Assembly (NCBI RefSeq): GCF_947623445.1
Contig: NC_135248.1
Span: forward strand, 11,975,820 to 12,039,819
Direction of reading: 5' to 3'
DNA: 64,000 bases
Source of the DNA: Clavelina lepadiformis
Taxonomy: Eukaryota > Chordata > Ascidiacea > Aplousobranchia > Clavelinidae
A program made the position numbers and the translations under genes. The notes beneath the pieces are model-generated. The model did no database searches. It worked only from the letters and a program-made list of their open reading frames with translations, and was not told where the DNA came from. This document shows positions 1 through 12,249 of the stretch, piece after piece (within the stretch, counting starts at the first letter, position 1; the number at the start of each line of letters is the position of its first letter).

Positions 1-2745
1 ACTGTTCCCTCAATTCTTATGCCGTCCGGAGTGAATTCAGTTCTTGGTGGGTGAGTCGCCCTTACCTCAATTTGAAGAGGACTGCTCCAGTAAAAAAGAT
101 ATAGTGGATAAAAGTTCAGAATTTACATGTTCAGTAAAAGGCAGCACATTACAAAAAATCTAAGTTTTTAACTAAAACTTTTCGTTATATATTATTTATA
201 ACCGTAGCCCTATTTTTACAAAATTAATCGAACTTACTTGTCCCCAATGATTGCCAGCGGAGGTAAAACAGAACCAAGGTCACCCACACCCAATGATCCA
301 AGCTTCAAACAAAGACATCACATAAAACTGTTTTCAGATGGAGCAAATCAACCTTTTTTGTAAATAAGTTGAATTAAAATATAGTTACCTTGCCAACGTT
401 AAATGTTCCTTCCAGCTTTCCAAGTTTCCAAAGTGAATATGCTAGAGTGTTGACCGCGTAAGGGCTAAATGAAACACGGGCCATCTGTGCAGAGGAGGAT
501 ATCCGGGGCAAAGCTGTTGTCACAAACGGAAATCTGTGAATGATAAGTTTCTTTTGCTAAAACATTTTAAACTTCAACAATGGCATGCAAACTGAAGCTA
601 TCAACTGAATTCAGGTCACAAGTTGCTGAACTGAATTAAACTGAATTGAACTGAATTCAGGTCCTAGAGCTTTAAATGTTACTTTTGCTCTAGTCATTAC
701 TTACTCTAAGTCTGGATTGTCACTTGGGTAGCATCGCCCTTTAACCGAAATCATTAATTCGTTTTCAGTTGCTTCCGGATCGCAAACCAAGCCAAGATCG
801 ACTGATGTTTCCAGTAGAAATGGATAGTTTACTAAGAAAAATAACATAAGAAGTAAATTTACGGCAACCATGCCTTTTTAACTTAAAGGATCATATCTGC
901 GGGTGGTTATAGCCCTATTCCAAACAACTGGTATTATTTTATTTTCTTAATTTTTTTTTCCATTTTGCAAAATTCTCACCAATAAAAGAGTTAGCAACTT
1001 TACTGGCTTGACTTGAAAGGGTTTTTTTGACAGCTGGGCAAATCTGAAGTTTAAAAATAGACAGTTAGCTGAGTTATTCAACCACGAAGTTACATTCAAA
1101 AATTGAGTGTAGAGTGTTTTTATCAATTACCATATCTATATATACATATATATATATAGAGTAAGCTATTTTCCCTGGCAATATCAGGATTTGTCTTAAT
1201 AGCGGCAACACTCACTCGTTTCTCCAACTCTTCTTTGATGGTTTCTTTAAATAGTTCGAGAACAATATTGAATACGGCGTCTAGCTTTGTGTCGAAAACT
1301 TTGACGTCCAGATCTTCAATTCTTGCCGAACAAGCTTCCACCAAAAACTTTATAAAACAGTTTGTGATCCATTTTGATCAATTCGTTTATCTATCTCAGC
1401 TACTTACAGTCGGTTTGCCGTTCTTTGCCATCTTTAGCGCGAATTCCTGGCTTAAATGTAGGCCGCTAGCTGACGCTCTTATACCACCATCAGCCCGCAA
1501 CGTGAATCTAAAAAAGAAAGAACCTTTCTCATAACATTTCCTTTATTTGTTTTTCTTTAGTTCTTTACGGATTTTGAATACTTTTCGAGTAAATAATTGG
1601 CCTGAACATAGATTGTAGTTATAGTGACCAAAAGCTTATTTTGACAATGACAAAAAATGATTTGCTACAGACAAGAAAGTAACTTGCATCTTGATATTTT
1701 TAAAACCTTTTCATTTGCTCTTTTCTCAAGATTTGTAAGACTTTTTTACTAAGCATATCTGTTTGACATTCGGTCAAATTTGTTTAACAAAATGCAGAAC
1801 ATTTACGGGAAATTGAAAATTTTGAAGGTCTTGGATGCACTAAAACGAGCAGACGCAGAAACCGTTCCTTTGTCGATTGCCGGAATAAAAAGGTTTGGAG
1901 TTTTTGTTCGGAATTTGGTGTTTCCAAGGTTAAAAGTCTCGATCATCAAACTGAAAAAAATCAAATGTAAACACGAGAAAATTATCGGCTTCTACGTTTC
2001 GGAAAGCTATGTTTGAATTTTACGGTAAGCTCAGTTGTAACTTACAACTTGTAAGTATATGTTTTTGGTGGTTTTGGCAACGCGAGTTTCTACATACTTC
2101 GGCAAATCTTACTAGTGCCTGAAATACCTGTTTATGTTGTACTCAACCGGCGTTGACCCTGAAATTGAGGGCAGCTTAATCTTTTGAATTGCATTTTCGG
2201 CAAAACCTAAAACGACGTCAGAAGCTGCAGAAAACAAAGCAATTAAATCACGGATGACAGAATGGTTGCTGCAATTACATGTTTCTACGTCGCTTCATGT
2301 TGCGTAACTTAATTAATGCGTATGAACGTCACACGTATGTATGTATGTATCCTGATAATAAACATGGCTGATTTTTTCAGATTTATCGCTTTCCCAGGCA
2401 GACCAGTAAAAACATCAAAATTATCAAAGCCCGAAGGCTTCTGTTTAACAATTGAATACTGACAACGTTTCCGTATTGATGCTCATCTGATTGTATTGTC
2501 AAATGTAAACTCTAAATCTTGCCATGCTTTATACCCACACTCTACAGTTATTCTTACAGTGATATGATTAATGACGTACACTCTATCCCGTTTCAAGCAG
2601 CATGCATACAATTGTAATACAACTCACCAAAATCAAGGCCTTTTGATGTGAGTTTGGCTTTTATACCGGGATGAACTCCGTTTTGATTGCCAAGGCATGT
2701 CCAGACCATAGCAGAGATACAGAGAAAAACTGAAAATGATTTCAT
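1..2745 (-). CDS. BPI/LBP-family secreted protein, gene A (3' part outside window)
   Basis: Probable secreted lipid/LPS-binding protein of the BPI/LBP fold. Exons in coding order: 2628-2745, 2128-2224, 1807-1950, 1408-1507, 1216-1347, 980-1043, 705-831, 389-533, 238-302, 84 to beyond base 1. About 358 residues are visible and exon 10 runs off the left edge. Exon 1 gives a signal peptide (MKSFSVFLCISAMVWTCLG) followed by the family N-terminus NGVHPGIKAKLTSKG. The BPI disulphide pair is expected between VEAC (exon 5) and ICPAVKK (exon 6). Exon 7 carries GLVCDPEA and KGRCYP, probably a second pair. Exon 8 has the barrel motif MARVSFSPYAVNTLAYSLW. The exon 5 acceptor reads aaag rather than cag, as also in gene C, but length and phase match the paralogues. 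Family assignment is firm; the ligand is not known. Confidence 0.9.
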
Positions 2746-2852
2746 TTCGAATTATTTTCACAGAACTTAACCTTTGTATACAAACTGAAGTTTTCAAGTG
2801 ACAATTGATCACTTTGCTCTCTTCGCAATGATGGCGCTGTATAAGAAGCGCT

Positions 2853-2859
2853 TTATATA
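2853..2859 (-). promoter_or_regulatory. TATA box of gene A
   Basis: TATATAA on the minus strand, about 108 bases upstream of the gene A start codon. The position relative to the ATG is almost the same as in gene B. Confidence 0.55.
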
Positions 2860-4389
2860 GATTTTGAGAAAGCGGCATCATATAGAACAGAAAACACCCC
2901 GCGGTATTCGTTGTGACGTTGCCATAATCGTGTTTCCGTCTAAATATTGTAAACTGAGTTATATTTAACTGCCATGAAGATCAATGCTTCGAGTTATATT
3001 GTCAACTAATGCCGTGGAAATTCCTTGAACATGTTTTCCAACATGAGACAAAAGTTTTACTTTTCCGTATCCGTGTTGTCCCTAAGTTTCGATCCATAAA
3101 AATATGATGGAAAACGTTTTCCCTTTTTTGCTTTTTCAATGATAAATTTCGAATAATTTTAAAACCACCGACCGACTCATTTTAATATTTGTAAATTTGT
3201 GCTTTCTTAATGACTTATCACAACGTCTATGGAGATTGTTATTGTTAATAGCTCAAGTAGTTTTGAATTTTCTACAAGTGTTGATGATCGAATGGTGTCG
3301 GCCTACGAGTCGGTGTGCGTGATCAATAAGCACGCACTATGACAGCGCCATATGATTGCACATTACTAATTAAATGCTGTACTTTTATTGTACTTAAGGC
3401 ACAAATTTTCTCTAAGTTGTTTCTATGATTACGTGACAAAGGTCATATAAGTCGGTATAAGTTGGAATTTTATCGTTGTTAGCCATCACCAGACGTGAAC
3501 GTTAGTTTCATTATTAATGCTTATACGTGTACCAAAACCCTATTATAACCACGATAACAATACCAACAGATATAATATACTGTAGATCAGGCTTTTCTTG
3601 AAATTAGTCAAACTTCTGTACCAAATACATATTTATTATTACAGGTTCGGCAGGTCATTTCTGATTATCAAATTGTTTTTAACGGCTTATAGAATTAATT
3701 TATATCGATGTCTGAATCTGTTGATGCACTCGAGAAACCAGCAGATGTTGTGGGTCACAAACTAAATTAACATTATTGTGATTTTATTAGTGATTTGTGT
3801 CATACCAGATTGTTTTATCTTGCGTGCGCAGGGTAAATTGCTTGCATTGCCGACGCACGTTTTATTTGTTTTGCCACTACATTAATTATTAATAGTGTCC
3901 TAATTATCGGGCAGCTCTAAATTGTTTTGTTCAAATGTTACCGCCTTTATTCTAAATCGTTGTCTTCCATTCGGGGCGGGACGTGATTTCAAACAAAACC
4001 AGGATTTCACACGACCCAGGACCAGGGCCTCAATCTTTTAATCACAAGAAATTGTTTTAACAACTTGTTTTATTGTTTTGTTTGTTTTGTTTTAACAAGC
4101 TCAAAGTTACCTTTTGGATATTACAGGCAACTAACTAGCTTGTTCATAAACAACGAAAAAGTAAAAATTGATAAAGTTGAAGATTAAGAGATAAAGGATT
4201 GCGCAAATGTTTGTTACTAAAAAAAGGGTTTCGCGGATTAAAAACTGCTGGAAGTCACTGCCCTAAACCCTATCCTATACCATCTGGGAGCTGTAAAATA
4301 TCTTTTTTCGTTTGTGTAAATATAGTTTGATTGAAGTCCTATTTAACAGAACAGCCAATAATTTTAGTTGCAAAAAGAGCAAAATTATT
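2860..4389. other. Intergenic, gene A to tRNA pair
   Basis: AT-rich, with no exon, ORF or repeat family that I recognise. A small perfect hairpin (GTGCGTG at 3315-3321 paired with CACGCAC at 3331-3337) is the only local structure seen. Confidence 0.5.
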
Positions 4390-4462
4390 TGCCCCGACCC
4401 GGGATTGAACCAGGGACCTTTAGATCTTCAGTCTAACGCTCTCCCAACTGAGCTATCGAGGC
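4390..4462 (-). tRNA. trnF-GAA: tRNA-Phe (anticodon GAA)
   Basis: On the minus strand the sequence opens GCCTCGATAGCTCAGTTGG (acceptor strand, then A box). The anticodon arm is TTAGA-CTGAAGA-TCTAA and the T arm contains GGTTCAATCC (B box). The 3' strand TCGGGGC closes the acceptor stem with one G-T pair and is followed by discriminator A. Length is 73 nt with no intron. Pol III-type T runs follow within about 20 nt downstream (TTTT near 4382-4385, TTTTT near 4371-4375). Confidence 0.95.
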
Positions 4463-4468
4463 AATACT

Positions 4469-4542
4469 TGGCCAATACGGGGATCGAACCCGCGACATTC
4501 GCGTTATTAGCACGACGCTCTAACCAACTGAGCTAATCGGCC
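4469..4542 (-). tRNA. trnI-AAU: tRNA-Ile (anticodon AAU)
   Basis: Minus strand: GGCCGATTAGCTCAGTTGG start, anticodon loop CTAATAA giving AAU, B box GGTTCGATCCC and 3' strand closing to GGCC with discriminator A. It is 74 nt long with no intron, and closely resembles the animal tRNA-Ile(AAU) consensus. Only six bases separate it from tRNA-Phe downstream and there is no T run between them, so the two may be transcribed together. Confidence 0.95.
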
Positions 4543-5449
4543 TCTCTACCCTACTCATACTGTACTTTGCTCCAAATTTCACTATCTTTCCAGGTTTGAA
4601 ATTGTTGCCTTTTTAAAGCATTTTCTTTTAACTTGAAGTTTTTCTTATTTCAATAGACGCTACCGCTATAATATTTTGTACGACAGGTCGTTTCTTGTTT
4701 TATTTTTTTGGTTTCTTTTTTATCCAAAAGTCAGCGCAGATGATATTTCAGTTGTAACTGGTGCGAGCAGCAAAACGAAATGAGAGCATTTGACCCAAGG
4801 ATAAACTTTAACATTAAAAGTTTGTTCATATTCTTTGTAGTCTGCATTCTGTAAACAGTATTTTGTCAATGGAAATGCCCTTGAAAACTAAACGTGATAA
4901 TTCACACATTGACGAAAAGAAAAATTTCCTCATGCTAGAGAGTTTACGTTCGGGCGCTCTCTGACGGTTAACGCAAAATTAGCTTTTATTGCAAAAATGT
5001 AGGCGAGGAATGTCAAAGGAAAGTGCGTATAGCGACAATTGTTATAGTTGTAGGAGTTTGAATCTCATCTACACTGTACGTTGCCACACATGTAGTCAAA
5101 ATATAAAGTTTACCGGCTACAGATCCCGAAGATAAGTGTATAGGGCATCTTGCAAGGAACAGACAAGCTGATATCTGTACACATGTACTAATAGCTTTCG
5201 CAAAATAGTTTTTGAATTTTTAATAGGAATACGCTCTGGAATCAAATCAGCCTTTACGTTAGAACGGACAGTTTTATTTACTTTCACATATGCAAAAACA
5301 CAAAATAAATAGGCTATTTCACGAAAAATCAATTAAAGTAATAGTAATATAGCCTATACGAGATTCACTGAACAGGATGACAATCAACGTGACAACGACA
5401 GAAGACATAAAACTATTTCTTTTATCGCAAAAAAGTTGATTAGATTTAT
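4543..5449. other. Intergenic, tRNA pair to gene B
   Basis: No coding exon recognised. The right end should hold the 3' UTR of gene B, which is read leftward. Confidence 0.4.
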
Positions 5450-8400
5450 TTAGTTTGAAGCAAAATCTGAACAAACTTCCAAAGCGTTCTGCAAATAAAA
5501 CAAACGCAGTTTAAGTCAAAGGTGATGATTGTGCATTTAAACGCCAGTTGAACTGGCAATGAGTTTACAGAAGAATATGCCAAATAATGCAAAAATGTTA
5601 ATGTTAGAAAAACAATGTGTGAGATTAGTACAAGAACCTATTTTACCTGCTTGTGAGCAACCGATGCGCTGCTAAAACGGAAATCATAAAGACTTGGAAT
5701 TTCAAACCCTGCTTCTGTAATTCCTGAATACAGTAAAAAGAACCTTGTAAGTATACTTCGTGCATACGAGTGGTTTTTTACAAACGCGAGTCATCGCGAA
5801 GCAATATACAGTGTAAATGTAGAAATAAATTAAATTTAAATCATTTTGCATCAATAAACACAACAAAGAATCTGTGCATCGGATGCGCTTTTTATAATGA
5901 TATTTGTCCATTTACCGTTAACTGCAGGCAAGATAGCCTGAGGCAAGAAAGCCTGGATAAGCTGGTTGAAAAGTTCCGCAGGAAATATCCCAGCATCAGT
6001 CACTGTTACGTCCAGAGTCTGAATGGTTCCCGCGATCTTTCCGTTATCAATGCGAGCTTCTGCAAGCACTGCGACATCCTATATATGAAAACAATTAAGC
6101 TAGTTGCATCCTATTAGACTTTCTCTTGTAGGTTGCTAATTTAGCCTACTGTACGGGTCGAAAATAAGAAAATGTTCGCATATATAGCCAGAAACACTTT
6201 GAACGCAATTAAGATAATCAATTTAGAATCTTTATTAATAAACTAAATGAAAGTTTTCTCAGTTTAATATTACTCTAAGTTTTTAGGGCTTTGTTATTTT
6301 GAAAGTAATTGCACTTACAGCACTTGCAGTTATAGCGTGTTGAAGAGTCCCGTCTGGCAAAACTGCATTTATAACTGCTTCAAAGGACACATCTATACCT
6401 ATGCCAGCTGTAGTGAGCTGTACACTTGGTGCGCCGGTTGCTCTCACCACAATTTGGACTGGGCTGTTTATTAAAAATAATTAAATCTTAAAACTCAGCT
6501 TTTCAATTCTTTTCATCCTACAATATAACTCAGCATAAGAACGTATAGTTTTGAAAACTTTAACGCTAAATATCTTATAAATACACACCGAATCATTAAC
6601 TGCTCCACACATAAAAATTTTGTGTATTGTACCTGTATATTCTACAAAATGGAATAAAAATAAACTCTACTCACTTGTTTCCGATTACCGCTAGAGGAGG
6701 CAGCAGAGCAGAAAGATCACCCAATGAGCCAATCTAAAAAACATGAAGATATTATCTCAGGGTTCAGCGAAAAGCTGAAAAGTATGTTAGCCACGCTGTA
6801 AGTCATCCGTATACCTTATCAACGTTAAACGTTTTTTCCAACTGTCCGAGATTCCACATCGAATAAAGCAACGTGTTCAAAACGTAAGGGCCGACAGAAA
6901 TGCAAGCCATTTTCGACGTGCCGGATATTGCAGGCATTGACGGCGCCACAAACGGAAACCTGTGTACATAGTTATCACACAATAAAGATTGTGTTATACC
7001 GGCGTCCGGTAGCCTATAGGATAAACGTTGATAAAGTTAGCTGCACCGAATCGTGTCATCAAGTCTGATGAGATTTGCTGGACTCCAAGCATAGCTTCCT
7101 CAACCGACAAGAAATGTACAAACTTATAGTCTTTGCCAAATTCGATCTCTACTTACGCTAAGTTTGGCATGCTGCTTGGGAAGCATTTTCCTTTGAGTGA
7201 GACGATAAATTCGTTGCCAGTTGCCTCTGGGTTACAAACTAAACCAAGATCCACTTTCGTTCCACTTACAAAGGGAAAGGTCACTATAAAAAGAGGTTAA
7301 CTCCACTATTTATCCATGTACGTATAAGTTATAGTTATCAGGTTAAGATCTATATGTTGTTTCGTTTTAAACTTCTGAAGTGTTAATTTGAAAGCTTTCG
7401 GAAATAACCAAATTTTGTGCGCAGATATGAAACACGTGTCTTACACTTAAACTTCTGTGTCACCGTGCTTGCTTGCTTCAATAGGGCTCCTTTTACCGCT
7501 GGACAAATCTAGAGTTTTAAACCGGCAACTTAGTTTACTTATTTATGTTAATTTCATAAATTTTTTCTAAAAATGGTTAGTTTTTCATCAGACAACATAT
7601 TTTTGAACTTTTGACTTACTCGTTTTTGTAATTCATTTTTCAGGGTTTCTTTAAATAATCCAATAATGAAGTTGAAAACAGAATCTAACTTTGTGCCTTC
7701 AACTCTCACATCTAGATTGCCGATGTCCGAGTCGCAATCTCCCACTGAGAACTGTGACGTGTAAGAAAAACATTGTAACTGCTTTCAGAACCAAATGGAC
7801 GTTGTTTTATTTCAAAAACAAATTTTTAGAAAAATTGGGAAGTCCTTTTTCAAACAATTTTGAGTTTTACTACTCACTGTTGGTTTGCCATTGGCATCCA
7901 TTCCCAAACCGATTCTTTGGCTTAGATCAAGGTCACTAGCGGACGCTATTAAGCGGCCGCTTTCACTTAGCGTAAACCTGTAAAAGTAAGTATTCTGTGA
8001 CTGATACATGGGCAAAAAATTTTACACAACTCCGAATTAAAACTAACAATAAAATGGTCCCAGACTTTTAAATACAGTTTCGTTGTCTCTTGTCCAAACC
8101 TTTATTTTCTATATTATTTTGCTGACGAAATACGACTAATTTTTGTTTTATAAACTACAATTAGACAACTTACGAAAAGCCGAAAACTTTAAAAGTCTTT
8201 GATGCACTGAAATCTGCAGACGCTGCTACGGCTCCGTTGTCAATGGTCGGAGTGATGACATTAGGAGCTGCTGTTGTAAACCTGGTATTACCCACAGAGA
8301 ACGAATCGATGTTCAGGCTGGAAAAATGAAAAATAAAAACCTTATTAAACGTTTTGAGTTTTGAGGTCAAGCAAGGATTCAAGCAATCCGCAAGTATACA

Positions 8401-8796
8401 TGCCAATGCTGATATTAATATAGTGTGCGTACTGTGTTTGAAAACTTACTTTTGAACGTTGTATTTTACTGGGCTATCACCCGAAAATGAAGGCAGGGAA
8501 AGATCATCAACCGCCTTATCGACAAAACCCAAAGCAATTTCCGTAGCTGTAAAAACGTATCCATAAAAGCTTTGTACATATTAATCTGTCTTAATAGTAA
8601 GCTATGTTAGATTTTCCTGGATAACTACGACATATTTTGCATTGTCTAAAAATATAACCAAGGAAACCAGCGACTCACCAAAATCAAGTCCTCTTTGGGT
8701 GACTCGGGCTTTTATTCCAGGATTAACACCGCTCTGATTTGCAACGCAAGCCAAAGCCAGGGCTGAGATGTAGAAGAGAATCGTAAAAGTCGCCAT
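5450..8796 (-). CDS. BPI/LBP-family secreted protein, gene B (complete)
   Basis: Thirteen exons in coding order: 8679-8796, 8450-8546, 8174-8317, 7878-7977, 7620-7751, 7445-7508, 7157-7283, 6815-6959, 6675-6733, 6319-6463, 5916-6078, 5647-5723, 5450-5488. They sum to 1410 nt, 469 residues, close to the usual BPI/LBP length. The signal peptide starts MATFTILFYISALALACVA and the mature end begins NQSGVNPGIKARVT. Cys in VGDCDSD (exon 5) and ICPAVKG (exon 6) fit the conserved BPI disulphide. Exon 7 has GLVCNPEA and KGKCFP. Exon 9 is 59 nt where the plus-strand genes have 80. The protein ends NALEVCSDFASN, with no added tail. AATAAA (minus strand, 5445-5450) touches the stop codon. Start chosen because it gives the signal peptide and lies about 107 bases from a TATA box. 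Confidence 0.93.
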
Positions 8797-8902
8797 TTCG
8801 ATATTCTTCGTCTTGGCAAAGTACTCTACAGCTTCGACTTTGAAGGGTTTCGTAGATGTTTGGTATCACAAGAAAGTGATTTTAAATGTGTCGCAAAGCG
8901 CC

Positions 8903-8909
8903 TTATATA
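8903..8909 (-). promoter_or_regulatory. TATA box of gene B
   Basis: TATATAA on the minus strand inside GGTTATATAAGGCGC, about 107 bases from the start codon. Confidence 0.6.
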
Positions 8910-8910
8910 A

Positions 8911-11900
8911 CCAACTAGAGGCACGAAAACAAAATTTCCCACTGGCAATGGAATTTGATGCCACGTCAAGAAAGTCATGTTTTTGTTGACATTTACTTGC
9001 ATCAAGCGATTAACTGAGCGACTTTCTCCGCAACTGACGCAATGAAAATTTCCCTTTTTCAGAAAAACTGTAGCATTTTTTATTTTTTTCGTTGTATTAA
9101 TCGGTCTATCAGACTGGCAAGGCTAACTTCATTTTAACAACTATTTTAAGATTTTAAAATGCCCTCAGGCTCCAACTGCACGTGTTTAACTGTAATTCGC
9201 GGTACCGGCAAGTGATGTTTGCTTTACCTGGTGGTGGATTTGTCGCTCTGTTTTGATGTATACCAGCGTACAACAAGCACAACGAATTATATTTATAAAT
9301 TCGATATCACAACAATTCTAACCGGACAATTCTAAGAATTAGGGTTAGTGTTAAAATTTTTGAGTTATATTAAAAGATGAGCTATAGGGTTAGAATTGTC
9401 AGGTTTGAGTTGCCACATATAACAATCAATTCAACTTGGCGCGTTTACACTTGTTTGAAAAATTTCGTCAGTTTATTTTTTAACCAAAATTTTATTGATT
9501 ACGTTTTAAAATGCGTGAAAACGCTTTTGAACGCAACTGAAATTTGAAAAAGCCTAAGTATCTCTTACCACGTGACATCCAGAATGCTTTACCTAAGTTT
9601 CAGTTGTGACCTGACGTCAAGAGCCTTACAGTGAACTAATTTACGGTCACGGTGATTTCCGTAATTTTAAACTTGCCTTTGACAACGATGATAATTAGAA
9701 CCATGTTTGGCCAAAGAAACCATAATGACATTTCAATTTTATGATACGCCTATTAACATCGCGTTCTACTAAAAGCGAATATGATCACGCACTCAAAAAC
9801 TAAAATTACCGAAATTAAGTCTTAATGATCTACACTCTACAGTTATGTGGTGAGTTCCTTCAGCTGCAACATGTTGATGCGTAGGTTCATTTATCAAACT
9901 AAAACGAGGTATTCGCCGAATTCGGTTGGTCCTTTCGTTATGCGACTGCTGTTGTAATGAGATGAGGATCCCATCCAAATTACATTTCAACGTCTTTTTC
10001 TCGGTTTAATATATGTAACACTAGGTAATATATAACGCTATATTTAAATTTTTGTTCGGCTCGGTACATGAGTGGTAATGTGCGAAGATTCATAAAAAAA
10101 CTTTTGCTTTTGTTATAAGAATTCGTAGTTTATCCAGGTTTATCAGGTCAGACTATATCTTCACTATATAATGTTATCACATATTTTATTATGATATCAA
10201 TTTATCAACATCACACTAATTTAAATTTTTTAAGTTCGTCTGAGTGGCATTTGTAGACTTGATTACATTTATCCAACAAACAACTCCATAGCACTTGAAC
10301 TGTAACAGAAGTATTATCGTCTGATGATTGCGGTTGTTTCTGAAAACATTGGTCTGAAATGACGTCACAACCAGGCTTCGTTTTTCAAACTGTTCTTGCT
10401 ATAATGCCGATTAAAGAGGTGTTGCAGGGTGACGTTTTGGAAAGCTTATTAGCTGTGTTGAAAAATTTTAGAAAAAGTCTAAAATCTTTTTACACGTCTA
10501 GTTCTCCGTAATATATTATTGTGTACTGCCAATATTTTGCAATGTATCATATAGTGGCATTAACCTTATGTTTGCTATTTTTATTTTTTATTGTCAAGAT
10601 ATTATGATGAAAACAAAACAGCAACACTATGCAACATGATTATATTTAACTTAAATGATCTCTTTTGGTAAGCTTTGGTTGCTTGAATTCGAATCTATAG
10701 TTAAGTTACAAGTTATTTATTGGTAAAAAATTTGAGTATTGCTTTATTATAAATTTGCAAAAGTCGTATGTTTATGTGAATAGTGGTCACAAAACTTATT
10801 AGATGAAGTTATTGTGGTGTTATAATAATTATGCAAACATATGCACTACTACGTATTACCTTCAACAAAACAATGTCGTAAAAATATTGACGAAAAAAAA
10901 AATAAAGCAAAAAATTATTCCATATTTAGAACGTTTACAACCATAACCGACCCTTTATTGTCTTCGCTAAACACTGTAGTTGTTATTACGTCATGGCTCA
11001 GAGAATTGGCGTCATTGCTGACTTTAACGTGAATCACTAATTCACTATCAACCGCTCTGTATAATGACGTGTTTCTTCGAAAACATGTGCAGCAGTGTAG
11101 CACGTTTTCAGAGATTGGTGACAAACAAAAATGTTTTTGGAAACGACCTTGAAACCTGCTTGTCTCGAGAAACACGGATTGTTGATGATGTTAGTTTGCC
11201 GCGGCACGACCAGTCTAAGCATTTGCTTTATTCTTGTAATTAGGTAAAAAGTAGGTCGCAAAAAATCGTTTCGTCCATAACGTGTTATGTTAAGAAATAA
11301 CCTATTTCTTTCACATTACTTGATTATAATTACATATGCAGTACATAGGGTCTAAGTAATTCATTTCATGAGTTATATGTTTAACATGTGAAGTGGTTTT
11401 AAACTTTGTGCCGTCACATTAAGTTTTTTTTTAGATTTATTGGGTTACAGTCTACTCGATACAAGTAAATTTTCTTGAATTTTTAAACAATTTTCCGTAC
11501 ACAGCCATTTAATGATAAATTACGTAAAACTGCGTTTTATGAATTTCATAGCTTTATGCTTGTTGTAGGTGAACAAATTGCACATGTGTGTTTTATAGAT
11601 TTAAGGAAATTCTAATTTTATTTTTACAGAATTCTTTGCGGTACGTAGGACTATGTGTATGCCAACGTAAAGTTACTTCAGTAGGGTCATACTACGGGTG
11701 ACTAAACCTGGATAGAAATGTATTCCTTGCGTTCAACTCTTATGCTCATTTTAACCAAGTTTGTTCATTTGTTTTTTTTTAGTCATACATTTTGGTTTTA
11801 TATTATTTTACGTTGATACAATTTCTCCGAATTGCAAATCACAAATTTAATTTTTTCTTATGTAGTGCCAACAAAGCGTTGCAATTTTTCACAACTTTCG

Positions 11901-12249
11901 CCCGTAAGTTATATCTTATGCCGTTGCGCTTGGATTACGCGTTTATACACCAGACCATCAGGAGAAGATTTCGTGTAAACGAAGCTTACCACTGATCTGA
12001 AGATAAGATGACGTAATTCCGCTTTCTCGTTATTACATTGGGAAACACTTAATTTTGCTATAATTGCATTTACTGTATTGTATATACTGTAGTTATATTT
12101 ATATGCAAAACTCATGAAAACATCTCTTTTAAATCTGGATTACGACAAAATGCACAACGAAACAACGATCTATATACAGTACATGGTCCACAAAATGTCC
12201 GCGGCCTTTTGAAAAACGATTAAGCACATGCAAAACTGCGTCTATTTGC
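8911..12249. other. Intergenic, gene B to gene C (3.3 kb)
   Basis: Long AT-rich spacer. Short ORFs exist on both strands, but none resembles a BPI exon or another protein I know. No tRNA or clear transposon end was seen. Confidence 0.4.

Noticed and set aside
1136-1158. TATATA run
   Set aside because: Simple dinucleotide run inside gene A intron 5; no evidence of promoter use.
1780-2016. Plus-strand ORF of 78 codons
   Set aside because: Antisense of gene A exon 3; the minus strand gives the conserved SASARFSASKTFKIF motif with splice sites.
2336-2351. GTAT repeat
   Set aside because: Short microsatellite in gene A intron 1.
5770-6117. Plus-strand ORF of 115 codons
   Set aside because: Antisense of gene B exon 11, which aligns with all paralogues.
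10841-11261. Overlapping ORFs on both strands between genes B and C
   Set aside because: No recognisable motifs or splice pattern; length is as expected by chance.
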